A DNA stretch of 64,000 nucleotides from Seiridium cupressi (GCA_036674765.1 JARVKI010000004.1:248001-312000); one strand, 5' to 3'. Counted from the stretch's first letter, positions 45,320 to 57,263 are shown. The notes: generated by a model not told the origin, from the letters alone. Translations and numbers: made by a program.

Positions 45320-45772
45320 ATGTCGACCACGATCCGCCCTGTCATAAAAGTGGATGAGTCCGAATGGCGCCACTACTGGGCCGCGTATAACGACTTCTAC
45401 AAGCGCACCATCACAGAAGAAGTGACCGCAGCCACATTCTCGCGCTTCCTCGACTCTAATGTGCAGATGTTCTGCGCCGTGGCCATCGATGAATCGACCA
45501 ATGAGATCATCGGCTTCGCAACCTGGTTTCCGCATCTGTCGACTTCGAGCGTGAGCCCAAAGGTGTATCTCAATGACTTATTTGTGGATCCCGATATCCG
45601 CAGCAAGGGGGTGGGTGGAAAGCTGATCGATCATGTCTCTGAGCACTCTAAGAATGTGCTGGGGGCCGATTCGCTCTACTGGCTCACGCAACATTTCAAT
45701 CATGCAGCGCAGTTGCTCTGTGTCAAGAAGGCGACGAAGAGCGATTTCGTACACTATACGAAATCTCTGTGA
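45320..45772 (+). CDS. GNAT-family N-acetyltransferase, 150 aa
   Basis: A single-exon protein of normal GNAT length. It starts with TTIRPVIKVDESEWRHYWAAY, typical of the first strand and helix. The acetyl-CoA-binding motif A is VYLNDLFVDPDIRSKGVGGKL (74-94 approximately), with the R-x-K-G-x-G pyrophosphate loop. Motif B-like sequence SLYWLTQHFNHAAQLL follows, where an Asn/Ala-rich helix contacts CoA, and the C-terminus FVHYTKSL closes the fold. The closest general type is the small diamine/spermidine or aminoglycoside-like acetyltransferases, but the acceptor cannot be named. It is probably cytosolic. Confidence 0.92.
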   Translation: MSTTIRPVIKVDESEWRHYWAAYNDFYKRTITEEVTAATFSRFLDSNVQMFCAVAIDESTNEIIGFATWFPHLSTSSVSPKVYLNDLFVDPDIRSKGVGGKLIDHVSEHSKNVLGADSLYWLTQHFNHAAQLLCVKKATKSDFVHYTKSL

Positions 45773-47187
45773 GAACCATGGGTATGGGCATGGGCCGCTT
45801 GGCCATTGTAGGCGTTCTGAGTAGATGATGACTGGTCAGACTTGGAACTCTGTTTACAACAAACAGGGGTACTGATCGCTCTGAGGTACAACGTAACTAG
45901 TTGGTCGCAATACTCGGAAGGCCAATATGGTCAGAATACAAACGCGCGGTTGAGTCATAGACAAACATTGGTTTTTCATCATTATGTTGCCGCAGAGATC
46001 CTCCTGTGCAATTTGGATCGCGACTACAAGGTATGCATCAACTTGGCAATCGCCTTAGAGCCATAACTTGACTGGAAGTTCCAGACGACCGAAGAAAAGG
46101 AAGATGACATTCAGTTTATAGAATGCATCAAGGACAAGTGAGCCGCTGTCGGCATTTGCACCACATTCTCAGGCCCCGGGATTTCCCGATACCTTGTAAC
46201 CGGAACATTTTCACGTGGGAATTTGTGAATTTGGGGATCTTGTCCCATTTTTGGAGCAGCTGCAGGGTTCAGACGATCCGCGCTAATTCCCCGCAAAATC
46301 ACAAGCTCGGCTCCTGGTCGGTAAAATCCTGGAGCTGGGGACGACGTCACGGTCCAAGTCGGATGTCACAGGCCGAGGATCTGGGGGAGCTTTCACGGCA
46401 GCCGCAAGCAAGCTCCTATGCTAGCAACCTCGAGAACATGGCTGCGATGGTAGGAAGAAACTGTCTGGAATTGGCCAGGAGTAAGTCAGATGAAGTTGAA
46501 AATCAGAAAAGGTCGGACGGCGACCAATTGGCCAGCCGTAAACAGAAACAATCTCGCCCAGCTCAAGCTCCGGTGCGCCGAACTTGCACATTCCGGCAGT
46601 GCGGGCACAGGAGAAAACAGAGTTCTGTCAACGGAGGGACCCACGCGAAGCCGCGGATGTCGTTTCATAGCAAATGGATCCGGCATACGAAATGATCTGG
46701 GCTTGAGTCACCAGGCATGTACCGCCTGACTCTGAACGCCGAGCCGGTCGACCTGAGCTGAGCCTGGACTTATAAACTGGTCTGGTCAAGTCCCGAGCCA
46801 TGGTGGATGTAAGTTTAGATTTCCTCCGGCTCAACAGTGCTAGGGCTGGCCTTTTACATCATATCGCAACTCCCCCGATTTTATTTTTGTCGACTCTTCC
46901 CCATCTATAACCTCAATCTCCTTTACTCGCAAAGAGTGATCGTCAAGAGCAGTTTTTACAACCTTCTCGCCCGACTCCTGTCCACCATTGCCATACTACT
47001 TCGTTGCTATCGTTTTCTTTATTGACTACATACTATCATTCTTTGGATACCCAGATCTGAGCCACGTATTTCGCAGTCGAGCGCGCGAACTATAGGTTGG
47101 ACAACCTTTCATGTCTATGCGGCCGGTTGGGGTGAAGGAAGAGCATTATAGAAGACAGGGCGCGAGCCCACTTATACACACATTACG
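45773..47187. other. Upstream region of the mitochondrial carrier gene
   Basis: This is 1.4 kb without a convincing gene. A 190-codon plus-strand ORF (46123-46695) overlaps a minus-strand one and has no domain-like content. The pyrimidine-rich stretch 46850-47030 probably is the core promoter or leader of the carrier gene. Confidence 0.45.
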
Positions 47188-48354
47188 ATGGCGACCAAGG
47201 TGAACGAAAATGGCAAGAAGCCTCCGTCGGCGGCGACGAATCTGATTGGTGAGCACGAAGACAGCCCGCGTTTTGTTCAAAGAGAATGTTCGATTGCTGA
47301 TTACAGTGTGGCACAGCTGGTGGAGGAGCAGGTATGATGGAAGCGCTCGCATGCCATCCTCTCGGTAAGTCAACAGCTGCATGCTTCTGCCCCTTTCTGA
47401 CTCTGGCGACTAACAAATGTTTTGCAAACATACAGACACAATAAAAGTCCGCATGCAACTTTCCCGCCGCGCGCGGCAGCCCGGCGCACCGAAACGCGGT
47501 TTCTTGAAGACGGGATCCGAGATCATAAAGCGCGAGACACCCCTGGGTCTATACAAAGGTCTGGGCGCTGTGATGACGGGCATCGTGCCCAAGATGGCGA
47601 TCCGATTCACGTCGTTCGAGGCATACAAACAAATGCTGGCAGACTCGGAGGGTTCCGTCTCCGGAAGGGCGACATTCATGGCCGGTCTCGCGGCAGGCGT
47701 CACAGAAGCCGTGGCCGTCGTCACGCCCATGGAGGTCATCAAGATCCGACTGCAGGCACAGCACCACAGTATGGCGGACCCGCTTGATGTTCCCAAGTAC
47801 CGCAATGCCGCCCATGCGTTGTACACCGTGGTGAAAGAGGAAGGGGCTGGTGCTCTGTATAGAGGTGTGTCGTTGACGGCTCTGCGACAAGGAAGTAATC
47901 AGGCCGTCAACTTCACGGCATATACATACTTCAAGGAGGCTTTGAAGAGGTATCAACCACAGTTCGAAGGGGGCAATCTGCCTGGCTGGCAGACGACCCT
48001 CATTGGACTTGTCAGTGGTGCCATGGGACCGCTCAGTAACGCGCCCATCGACACAATTAAGACGAGGCTGCAGAAGACGCCTGCAGAGCCGGGTGTCAGT
48101 GCACTTCAAAGAATTACTAAGATCGCAGCAGAGATGTTCAAGTCAGTTTCACCCTTTCTCCAGCCCTCACCTAATGGGTACTAACTACGTATTATAGGCA
48201 AGAAGGTTTCCATGCTTTCTACAAGGGTATCACGCCTAGAATTATGCGAGTTGCACCAGGGCAGGCTGTCACATTCACTGTGTACGAATACCTAAAGGAT
48301 AAGTTGGAGAGGAGTGGGCCGACAATAATAACTGGCGGGAAGTATGAGGAGTAG
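47188..48354 (+). CDS. Mitochondrial succinate/fumarate-type carrier (Sfc1/AcuL-like), 323 aa
   Basis: Exons are 47188-47248, 47317-47364, 47436-48141 and 48198-48354. Three mitochondrial-carrier repeats are complete, with signatures HPLDTIKVRM, TPMEVIKIRL and APIDTIKTRL, each ending an odd-numbered helix. AGGGAGMMEALACHPLDTIKVR at the start and VAPGQAVTFTVYEYLKD at the end match the Sfc1/AcuL subfamily well. This carrier sits in the inner mitochondrial membrane and exchanges cytosolic succinate for mitochondrial fumarate, which feeds gluconeogenesis during growth on acetate, ethanol or fatty acids. In Aspergillus the orthologue (acuL) is under acetate control; no such site was verified here. 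The assignment to this exact substrate pair is by subfamily resemblance only. Confidence 0.92.
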
Positions 48355-48636
48355 ACATCCTGGGCTCCAACAACAGTTATTTGGAAGACTTGGGCATTAA
48401 TTGCTGGAAAGTCAATCCGGACTTGGTGCCTCTAGATTCGGACGGGCGACTCACTGAGTTAGAGCTGGATTTGCAGACTTGTTACCTTGGCATTAGCATC
48501 AGCATCAGCATTGGGCTGTATATATGAAGTATTTCAATACCGCCTGCGCCTGGCAGAGCTTCTATTTTTCTCCTACAACGTGCATGCGGCACGATATAGT
48601 CTTGCTAACATTCACCGGAGCATCTTTGCCAGTTGC

Positions 48637-49698
48637 TCATCGGCCAGGCCTCTTCGGCCGTCTGAACCCCTGCCTGGCTTCAGCCTGCGGGTGCAAGTCT
48701 TCCAGAATACTCTTCTCCGTGATCTCGCTCGGCTCCTCAACCTCGAACTTCTTCTCGACCTTGAGCCCGCACTCGCTCTCGGCGGTCGTGATCACAGCTC
48801 GCTTCATGAGCGGGTACATCATGCGGAACTTGATGCTCTTCCCCGCCGCGGCTGGACACGTGTAGAAGAACAGCGCCGGGCTCTGCTCCTCGCCCCCGTG
48901 GACATGCTTGTATCGCCAGAACGTGAACCGAGGCTCCTTGTCGTCAATGCTCTGTACTAGCTCGTCGACCGACGAAGGGGTGGACGAGTTGGGCAGCAGC
49001 TCTACAACCTCCGTACTCGGGTTGATCTTCAGCGTCACGATGCCGCTACCCTCGCCTCGTGCCATCTCGCTGAGCGCTGCTACTGCGTCCGCGTCCACCG
49101 GCATGTTCATGTTCTTGCTGAGGTGGATCTCGCGGACACCGGTGCCGCGCCCTTCCTCAGCTTCGGCTCGCTTGACCTCGCCCAGGGTGCGCTCCTCTTC
49201 CGTCAGCGGAGCGGCGAGCTCGGCGTGCTTCTCGTGCTTTGCGAAGCCGGCGGCCGTAAGCTCCTCGGGCGTGGTCGCGAAGATGCTCTCGGCAAAGTGC
49301 TCGCTGCCCAACTCGCGGACGAGCGTCAGGCGGGTCGAGGCGAACAGCATCTTCTGCCGCACCTTGGCGCTGTCGGGCACATAGCTGATGGCAAGGAGGC
49401 CCGGCGGTGACGGGCGTCGGCGCAGCAGGATGTAGAGGGCCTCATTGGGCTGGAGATGTGAAGACAGGCTGGAGAGGTTCGCGGTGAAGTCGGAGCCTTT
49501 CGATGGGAGGGTCGTGAGGGGGACTAGCTGTTCGTTCTGGATGGTCACGAGGAGACCGAATATAGAGACGTCGGAGAGGAGGTTGTTGAATTGGTCATTG
49601 AGCTCTTGCGACGCTGGTCAATGGGTGTCAGTATGCTGCCCTAGATTCCGATACAGACGACCAGGAACTGGTGCATTACCTGATATTCCGGACTGCAT
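48637..49698 (-). CDS. Twinfilin, two ADF/cofilin domains, 331 aa
   Basis: A 19-base first exon (49698-49680) is joined to 49613-48637, restoring MQSGISASQELNDQF. Two actin-depolymerising-factor homology domains are seen. The first runs from about 5 to 140 and includes ALYILLRRRPSPPGLLAISYVPDSAKVRQKMLFASTR. The second runs from about 175 to 310 and includes RFTFWRYKHVHGGEEQSPALFFYTCP and KFRMMYPLMKRAVI. The basic tail RRPKRPGR matches the capping-protein/PIP2-binding tails of twinfilins. The protein binds and sequesters actin monomers and promotes barbed- and pointed-end turnover in cortical patches. It is convergent with the mitochondrial carrier, with about 280 bases between the stops. Confidence 0.94.
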
Positions 49699-50725
49699 CT
49701 CGACGATTCTGTGTCTGGCAGTGCCAGAGAAGTGATCAGTCAGAACAATGTATCTAGAGAGCTGTTATATGTGTTGGAATCAATCCAACAGGCGAATAGG
49801 CATAAATTTGGGTGCCTTGCGTTAGGTACCCATTTGAATTGGTGCTTCCAACAGTGAGAGAGCTCGACGACTGCCCCGCGTATGTAGGTGACATTGGCCC
49901 CGCGCATGGCTGGATTTCGGTGAGTACGGTGAGCACGGTGAGTATCTGCCCCACTACACCCCTGAATGAATAGGCCGATGGCTTACCTACATGTACAAAT
50001 CATTATTACCCTAGGCTATTGAACCGTCTCACCTTTCATCATACATTTTCGATATTTCATGTGCCATACAATGACGCTTCTCTATACCAAGATCATCCAT
50101 TGCTGCTTGAAGTCTCGCTCCCGGATAGACCTATTCTCCGTTTTGACCTTCCTCAATGTCTTGTCTGCCAAGCTACAATAATGGTCAAGCTTCCCATTTG
50201 CTGATCCCTTCGGTTTTATTCCGTGGAACAGTACTATATCTCGAGACATGCCTATTAGGACCGATACAGGGTATTGATACGATGAACCCCAGTGGAATAC
50301 GTTTTTCTAAGTTCAAATTAAGACTATTCTTGGGAGATATACTGTTATTATAGGACATGAATTGATTGAACTTTAGAGCGAGTAAATAACACGAATCGAG
50401 TCACGATTGGCTTCTGGTATCAGATGGGGAATCAAACAACTCGGCTCCATGCCTTCTTAGCTGCCGCCGTTGTGAGCAACACCACTATATCATGCACGCC
50501 AGTTCCGCCGTTGTATTGGAAACCGTGTATTATTATTTCTCGTGAAAGGATTGCATTGCTCCCTTTAACAATCTTTTTTATTCCTGTGCCTGCAACATGG
50601 GAGTCTTGCGAAACGTGCTTCCGCGATTCCACCGTTTGAAATTGAGTACTTCTGCGTACAACTACACGAGTGTAGAGTATGTGGGTGAGTTTTACGTTTT
50701 CTAACATTACCCGTCCCAAATCAAC
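49699..50725. other. Upstream region of twinfilin and flank of the monooxygenase remnant
   Basis: The first part holds the twinfilin promoter. The right part could have held the FAD/NADPH-binding N-terminus of the flavin monooxygenase but shows no GxGxxG-like sequence in any frame; it appears deleted or decayed beyond recognition. Confidence 0.45.
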
Positions 50726-51467
50726 GTCAGAGGCCAGCTGGATACCGATCCAGTCGAATGGCAAGAAACCATTGCTGCCAAGAAAGGCTGGCAGAAGTAT
50801 CGAATGAAGAACATAGTTGAGTATGTTGCTTTGGGCGCGTTGGATGACCACAAAAACTTGGTGAATGATGAATGGAATAAGCTCAGGGCATACTGCGCAA
50901 TTAGGGAGTGATCAGGTCGGGGTTATCACGCCTGAGAAGGTACAAGAGCATATTTGCACTATCCTGGCCGGTGATGCTGAGCATAACGCTGAAGTTCGTG
51001 CCAGAGCGGCCAGAGTGGTGAAAGACAAAGGGACAGCGGAAAAGCTGACCTCTTGGTATCCTACATGGTGCAAACGACCCACTTTTGGCGACATCTACCT
51101 GGATACCTACAACAGGGAGAATGTTCATCTGGTGGACACGAGTGGTAAAGGGGTCGAGAGTACCACCGCCCAGGGGATTGTGGCGAATGGGCAAGAATAT
51201 CCCATCGATATTTTGATCCTGAATACTGGCCACCGCTCCCCTGGCGTAGGAAGTGGAAATCCTGCGGCACGCACAGGGATTGGGATCGTTGGCCGAGACG
51301 GCCGCAGCATGACGCATGAGATGTTGAAAGGCGCCAGAGCAGGACCGTCGCCTGATGGAATGATGAGATATATCCACGAGCTGGAAGCGTGCGGGCTGAT
51401 GGTAAGCTGGCTGGTATTGAAATCAGTGTGGCATAGAGTGTCGTTGGTATTCCATGACCCGGTTTAG
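50726..51467 (+). pseudogene. Remnant of a Baeyer-Villiger-type flavin monooxygenase
   Basis: The fragment starts mid-protein (VRGQLDTDPVEWQETIAAKKGWQ) and continues to NDEWNKLRAYCA. The frame then shifts by one base near 50905 and goes on as GSDQVGVITPEKVQEHICT, WYPTWCKRPTFGDIYL and YPIDILILNTGHRSPGVGSG, the characteristic C-terminal half of fungal BVMO-like flavoproteins. The N-terminal Rossmann folds for FAD and NADPH are missing, and the C-terminal end diverges after about GRSMTHEM. A stop follows at 51465-51467. With its cofactor domains gone and a frameshift it should be inactive. A complete member is about 600 residues. Confidence 0.8.
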
Positions 51468-51614
51468 TGAGTGGCTGACACCGCAGACAGTTTGTACCTT
51501 GAGACAAGTATCCGCAACGGTCCGGTTTATCTGTTGTCGGTAATGTCTCGGCCTAGATCAATACACATCAACTGCGCTATTGAGCCAACCGAGTGTGAAC
51601 TTGTTGTGTTAATA

Positions 51615-52271
51615 TCACTTCCGCCTGAATTGTTTCACATCCAACGAGTTGGCGCAGTTCTCGATTAATTCTTCGAGACGGCGCTCCTGTGTTTCGGGCC
51701 TCTTTGCAGACATAATCCAATGAGTTACTTGACGTCTGTACCCTGGTGTGCGTCCTTGGAAATAGGTAGCCGCGGCCTTGCTCGCTGCTAGGCGCTTCGC
51801 AAAATCATCGCTAAGAATAAGGTCTCGCTCGAAACTCATCTGGGCTGTGTTCTCCTCGGTGCGCAGCGCAAATGCAGCCTTGCCAGGGTCCCGTACACGG
51901 CCTGCAGCCTCTAGCAGTGCCATCTTCTCGACGTTGATGCGACTCCAGTGGCTTTTCTTCGCTCTCGGCGTGAATCGCTGTGCCATACGATCCTCGTCAA
52001 TTCTCCGTCTCACCCCATCGATCCAGCCCCAGCACAGCGCTTCGTCTACGGCATTGGACCATGTCAAGGCGGCGCGTCCCGTGTGCTTCTTGTAATAGCC
52101 GACGAAGAGCTCAGTCTTGGAGCTGTGGTTAGCAGAAAGCCAGTGGCCCAATGCCGAAGGGGAATCGAAATAGATGGGCTCATCCCAACTCGATCCACCC
52201 GCGGCTGCGTTTCGCTTGGGACGGCGGGGTTGACGCGCCGATGCTGATGCTGATGCAGCTCTACGCGTCAT
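51615..52271 (-). CDS. YdeI/OmpD-associated family protein, 218 aa, intronless
   Basis: The core reads PIYFDSPSALGHWLSANHS, then ELFVGYYKKHTGRAALTW, VDEALCWGWIDGVRRRIDEDR and FTPRAKKSHWSRIN. This is the conserved block of bacterial YdeI/OmpD-associated proteins and their fungal relatives. The C-terminus RQVTHWIMSAKRPETQERRLEELI is the usual helical end with the AKRPETR-like motif. Bacterial members have been linked to antimicrobial-peptide or stress resistance; the fungal role is unknown. The ATG at 52271 is chosen because it gives a short Ala/Ser-rich basic lead; an in-frame ATG at 52292 is possible. The basic N-terminus could be a mitochondrial presequence, which is speculative. Confidence 0.9.
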   Translation of the reverse strand: MTRRAASASASARQPRRPKRNAAAGGSSWDEPIYFDSPSALGHWLSANHSSKTELFVGYYKKHTGRAALTWSNAVDEALCWGWIDGVRRRIDEDRMAQRFTPRAKKSHWSRINVEKMALLEAAGRVRDPGKAAFALRTEENTAQMSFERDLILSDDFAKRLAASKAAATYFQGRTPGYRRQVTHWIMSAKRPETQERRLEELIENCANSLDVKQFRRK

Positions 52272-52292
52272 CGCATGTAGTGCTGATAGCAT

Positions 52293-53037
52293 AAATGTTT
52301 GCTTACATCACTTTGTATCGAAACTGTTGACGGCATGCATGCGGTACCAAAACGGACTGGGAGGTGATATTTAAGTGTGTTGCCCGGGTCTGGTTTAGCA
52401 TCAGCTTCGGCCACCGAAGACGGTCAATGGTTGTTCCGCCCCTCCAGATACATGCATGCACAATGGTTCCGCTAATGCGCTTGATGAGCTCCAGGAATGG
52501 AGAAACAAATCAAAGTCTCACTGTGGTATTCGAAGAGATTACCTATATGCTATGGGGTTACCGGCTTCCGGCCCTTGGGTTTAGTCCGAAATGCTCGCCT
52601 CGTGGCCATGAGTATACTCCGATAGTAACGAGACGCAACTTACAACCCAAATATCTTTAAATCATGATTACGTTTACCTAGTAGTCTTTCGATACCGTCA
52701 TTGATATTTCTCCCGGGTTCTGGAAGTATAAAAAGTCCCGTCTCGCATACACCTTCCCGGAAGACTAGAACCGGTTCGCAAATCGCAGCGGCAAGTGATG
52801 GATCACCCGGCCTCAACCCCACACTACTGCATGTAAGCGGACCGGTCGCGGAAGTGGATTGGGCTTCGTTATCTCAATGATACGAATGCTGCGCGATCGC
52901 ATTGCTAAGTGGCGGCCACTTGCTTTTTCTCGGTTCGCGATTCGGAAGCAGCCCGATCTCCTTCTTAGCACTGAACACTTAATTGTCGTCCAGCGGAACG
53001 TAGGGAACATCTATTCAGACTTGAGTTTGACATTAAG
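52293..53037. promoter_or_regulatory. Divergent region between YdeI-like gene and amine oxidase
   Basis: About 745 bases separate the two divergent starts and should carry both promoters. Short ORFs here are not convincing and no specific site was identified. Confidence 0.45.
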
Positions 53038-55410
53038 ATGACGCACAAAATGACTGTTAGTCGGTATCCTTTGTCTTCCCTCTCGGAGGAGGAGATCACT
53101 CTGACAACAAAACTCATCCGCGGCTGTCACGATGCCGGCACCAAAATCATGTTCAAGGGCATCATGCTACATGAGCCTTCCAGAAAGGAGATGCAGCAGT
53201 ATCGATCTCAAGGAACTGGAGGAAGCTATACCCCGCCCCGTAAAGCTTGGGTCAATTACTATCTGACCGGCACTGCCTCCTTTTTCGAAGCCGTCGTCGA
53301 TTTGACAAAAGAGTCAATCGAAAAGAGATCCGAAGTTCCGGCACAATTCCATGGGCCTATCGACGAGGCAGAGATTATTACCGTCGAAAAAGTTGCTCTT
53401 GAGGATCCCCGAACCCAGGCGGAGATTGAGAAGCTCAAACTACCAGAGGGCGCTGTGGTTGTGTGTGATCCATGGATCTGGTGAGTGCCATCCCATATTT
53501 TCAAGAGCTGTTGAGAGGGAGGCTCCCAGACTGAGACTAACTAACTATGGTAGGGGAGCGGATGGTGTATCAGACGATGTTCGCCAATATCAATGCTATA
53601 TGTACTTACGCGACCCGAACAATGCCAAGGAAATAGACAGCAACCACTATGCCTTCCCGCTCAGTTTCTCACCGGTGAGTATGATTTTCAGTGTTCAATC
53701 CATCTCAATAAGTCATTGGCTTCATTTCAAGCTTTATTGCACATATAGCCACTGACGCATTACATAAAGATTGTGGATGCTATCACGATGAAGATGACCA
53801 AGATGGACTACTTGCCCACAGGCGCAGGTGTTGAATTAAAATCCACCCAGCCGTGGCGTCCAACCAAGCCCAACGAATATATCCCTGAGCTCAATGACCA
53901 AAGAACTGACCTCAAGCCACTGAGGGTCGTTCAGCCTGAAGGGGCATCATTCACAATTGAGGGAGATGTCATCAAGTGGCAAAAATGGCACATGCGCACC
54001 AGCTTCAATTACCGTGAGGGGATGGTTCTACACGAAGTTTCATACGATGGAAGACCCTTGTTCTACCGTGTTTCCCTGTCCGACATGTCAGTGCCATACG
54101 CGGACCCACGAGCGCCCTTCCACAAGAAGCAAGCATTTGATCTGGGTGACGCTGGAGCAGGCGTGATGGCCAATGATCTGAAGCTCGGCTGCGACTGCCT
54201 CGGTGCTATCGCTTACAAGGATGGCCTGATCGCAGATGACCATGGACGACCTATGTCTAGGCCCAATGCCATGTGTATCCATGAACAAGATGGCGGAATT
54301 CTGTGGAAGCACACAAACTATCGAAGCGGCCGCCCAGTTGTGGTACGACGACGCGAGCTTGTGATCCAGTCAATCATTACAGTAGCCAACTACGAATACA
54401 TTCTGGCTTTCATATTCGACCAAGCTGGCGAAATGGCTTACGAGGTCCGTGCTACGGGCATCTTGTCCACCCAGCCTATTGATCCCGGCGTGGAGGTCCC
54501 CTTCGGAACGGTAGTCCACGACGGAGTGTTGGGAGGCTACCATCAGCATATCCTGTCCCTACGAGTTGACCCTGAGCTGGATGGCGACAAAGGAAACCGG
54601 CTTGTGTATGAGGAAACCAGCGCTCTGCCGCGTCACTCAGAGACCAATCCCCATGGTAATGGCTACATCAGCAAACGCACCACGCTCGAGAAGACCGGCG
54701 GTTACGATTTAGAGTCTAGAAATAACCGTGTCTTCATGATCGAGAATCCTAACAAGCAGAATCCCGTCAATGGAAAGAACGTGGCGTACAAGATCCAAAT
54801 TCCTCCTGTACAACCTCTTTTGGCTGAGGAAAACTCATTCCACTACAAGAGAGCCGAGTAAGATCTATTCTCTTCCTGCGTTATACTACCGCAGACTAAT
54901 ACTAACCTTGACAGTTTTGCGGATCATTCAGTCTACGTAACAAAGTATCAAGACGAGGAGCTGTTCGCTGGTGGGCAGTACACGAACCAGAACAAGGAGA
55001 CCACTGGTGTTCGAAAGTGGGCTGCACGTAAGGACGACATCTCAAATGAGGACATTGTGGTCTGGGTACAGTTTGGCCTGCAGCATGTCCCGAGAATTGA
55101 AGACTTCCCTGTCATGTAAGTGTCCATGCAGAACCAGACAACGTTTGAGTAGTGGTACTGACAGCGATGCAGGCCAGTTGAGACCGTGAAAGTCTCGTTC
55201 AAGCCCGTCAACTTTTTCACACGCAATCCTGCTATAGATGTTCCGCAATCAACGTAAGTTGAGCACTAAACTATCGACCCGTCCCGAAGTTGAGCATTTG
55301 GTTGCTAACACATTAACAGCCAAGAGTTCAATAAATCTGTCCTCATCAACGGCCATAAGAATGAGTCAGACAAGACCAATGGTAATAGTGAGTGCGCTTC
55401 GTGCCACTGA
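53038..55410 (+). CDS. Copper amine oxidase (primary-amine oxidase), six exons, 674 aa
   Basis: Exons are 53038-53480, 53554-53674, 53770-54857, 54915-55115, 55173-55253 and 55320-55410, all in frame. The catalytic set is complete: the general base Asp at about 300 (YADPRAP), the topaquinone-forming Tyr at about 396 in NYEY, and copper ligands His446 and His448 (YHQHIL) and His608 (FGLQHVPR). The enzyme should oxidise a primary amine to an aldehyde with release of ammonia and hydrogen peroxide, giving nitrogen or carbon from amines such as methylamine, tyramine or phenethylamine. There is no signal peptide, and the C-terminus (CASCH) is not a peroxisomal signal. The short last exon carries a Cys pair of unclear meaning. 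It opens the cluster with an MFS carrier, TauD/TfdA enzyme and Zn2Cys6 regulator. Confidence 0.95.
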
Positions 55411-56325
55411 GAATCAGGTCTGTCATTCTTCACTCGGGATTCAAAGTCACTGGGGAAGCGCGCAAACATTATTTCTGCGCAATGAGTGGTTTTGGCGTAT
55501 CAAGTATTATTGAGCATCGAGACCTTATGTGTTCGGCTGAGAGGTTAGCTTAGGAACATGCGCTACAGAACAATCTGAAAAGTTCTCTAAATTTAAGACT
55601 ACACAATGCAAGTTCGATATTTCGTCAATGAAATCTCTCAAGGAATCCTTCTTTACAACAAGTTCCTTCCTAAACCAGATATCTTCCATTCAGACCATCC
55701 GACCTTCCAGAATTCGTTGTTGAGTTTGCCTTCCGGGAAGTATACCGGGCGTTCAGGTCGAACGGAACATTTTAGGACCTGGTAGCCATAATCAGAACCG
55801 GTGTCGCAGACGTGAGAGTTTTGGTCCTCTCTTCCTTACCGAACATATCCGTCAGAAAGTTCCTGGCACTCTCATAACTTTTATTATGGTCCAATGCCAT
55901 TTCCGACCTTTACTAGGTCGTACTGGCCACTTGAACCCACCCCGCTAGCATCGAGTAATGCACCTTTGGTGCGCCGTGGAGCAGCAGTGACTGCTGCAAC
56001 GAGGAGTGTGACGATATTAATAAACTTCATCTCGACCTGTCAATTGATGAACATTGACTGGCAAGTTGGTTGACTGTATGTGCGAACTGAGCATGTAGAT
56101 GAGATGTCCAAGGTTGCGTTGCCTTCAACAAGGCAGAGCCGACGGACCAGATCAACTCCTAGGCATGAAAGGACCATGTATCATCATTGAGTGACAAGAC
56201 ACTACCACCAAATGTCTCAAAGGCGCCGATGTCCAATTCCTGCGATGATTGACATATCCCTTGAGCATGCATTGTCTCAGCCGCTCTGCGGATTTACACG
56301 AACATGTACCCATTCTACGGCAGCT
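55411..56325. other. Intergenic region
   Basis: This is the 3' flank of the amine oxidase and sequence before the small membrane-protein gene, which is read towards it. Nothing further is recognised. Confidence 0.5.
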
Positions 56326-56781
56326 CTACCGTTTGACTGGCGCCGGCCGACTAATTTGCGCGGTCCTTATCTTCTTGGGCTTCTTGTTCGCCGCTTTCCT
56401 CTTATCCCTGAGCGCCTGCTTCACATCATCGTTGCCCTCGCTGCCATATTTGCACTCCCAGACGCTCCAGCCTACCATCACCATGATAACAGGGCAGATG
56501 ATAAATATTGCAAGCCAAAATGGCAAACTCTTGCCTGCCGGCGGCCACGCGAACTGCTCACTGCGATTCACGGCGGCGGTCGTGGTGGCGTCTGCACGCG
56601 CGGTAAGAGTCGCTGTGCGCTCCAGTAGCCCTGCGCCTGTGGAGGTTGGTACCGGCGACATGGCTGCTGAATTGAAGTTCTTGAAAGAGTGACTAGAGTG
56701 AGCAAGCGGTAAATTCGTATTTCCAGAAACGACGATAGAGGGGTACGTCTTTGGTGTTGTAGTTGTTTTATCTGTTCCCAT
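56326..56781 (-). CDS. Small single-pass membrane protein, 151 aa, unknown function
   Basis: The ORF has a Ser/Thr/Ala-rich N-terminal half, one clear membrane helix (LPFWLAIFIICPVIMVMVGW), the sequence SVWECKYGSEGND just after it, and a strongly basic tail (LRDKRKAANKKPKKIR). No signal peptide is evident, so topology is uncertain. It overlaps a plus-strand ORF of similar length, but only the minus strand shows an organised membrane-protein pattern. Small proteins of this design are common in Pezizomycotina and have no assigned role. It lies between the amine oxidase and the MFS gene; a link to them is not shown. Confidence 0.55.
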   Translation of the reverse strand: MGTDKTTTTPKTYPSIVVSGNTNLPLAHSSHSFKNFNSAAMSPVPTSTGAGLLERTATLTARADATTTAAVNRSEQFAWPPAGKSLPFWLAIFIICPVIMVMVGWSVWECKYGSEGNDDVKQALRDKRKAANKKPKKIRTAQISRPAPVKR

Positions 56782-57263
56782 ATGACTGGGGAATCGTATA
56801 GCTGTAACAATTAAGGGGTTTCCCTTGACCTTCCCCTTCTGGGGTCCCCAGACTCCTGGGCACTGGGCATTTTATCATGTGAGACGTGCAGTATCAACAA
56901 TGACCACCTTGCATTCATCGAACAAAGGATCAATGATATTAAATCAATCTGTTGGGCTTCTGCTTTTAGGCTAGAGACAAAGACCGATGTGTGGGCAGCG
57001 CCATTGGTGCTAGGCTGGACCGACGCAGCCTTACGGTTTGCCAAGCATTTCAGTCATGATCTTCTACCCTAGGTATGACTAACAGTATATTGCATTCAAA
57101 AGCCAGCTTGAATACTTTACGACGGAAGCATTAATAATATTGATCAAGATTTACATTAATTCCTCTGGTTCCAACTGCTGTCGTAATAGCTATTGCTTGC
57201 GGCAGACCGATATGAGGGTATCCGTGACTAAGCCGAGACAGCGCTCGACAAAACCGTAAGCAA
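56782..57263. other. Intergenic region
   Basis: About 480 bases between the small membrane-protein gene and the MFS 3' end. Nothing recognised. Confidence 0.5.

Noticed and set aside
46123..46695. 190-codon plus-strand ORF before the mitochondrial carrier
   Set aside because: No domain-like content, Arg/Ser/Gln-rich random composition, and overlap with minus-strand ORFs; judged to be chance in GC-balanced promoter DNA.
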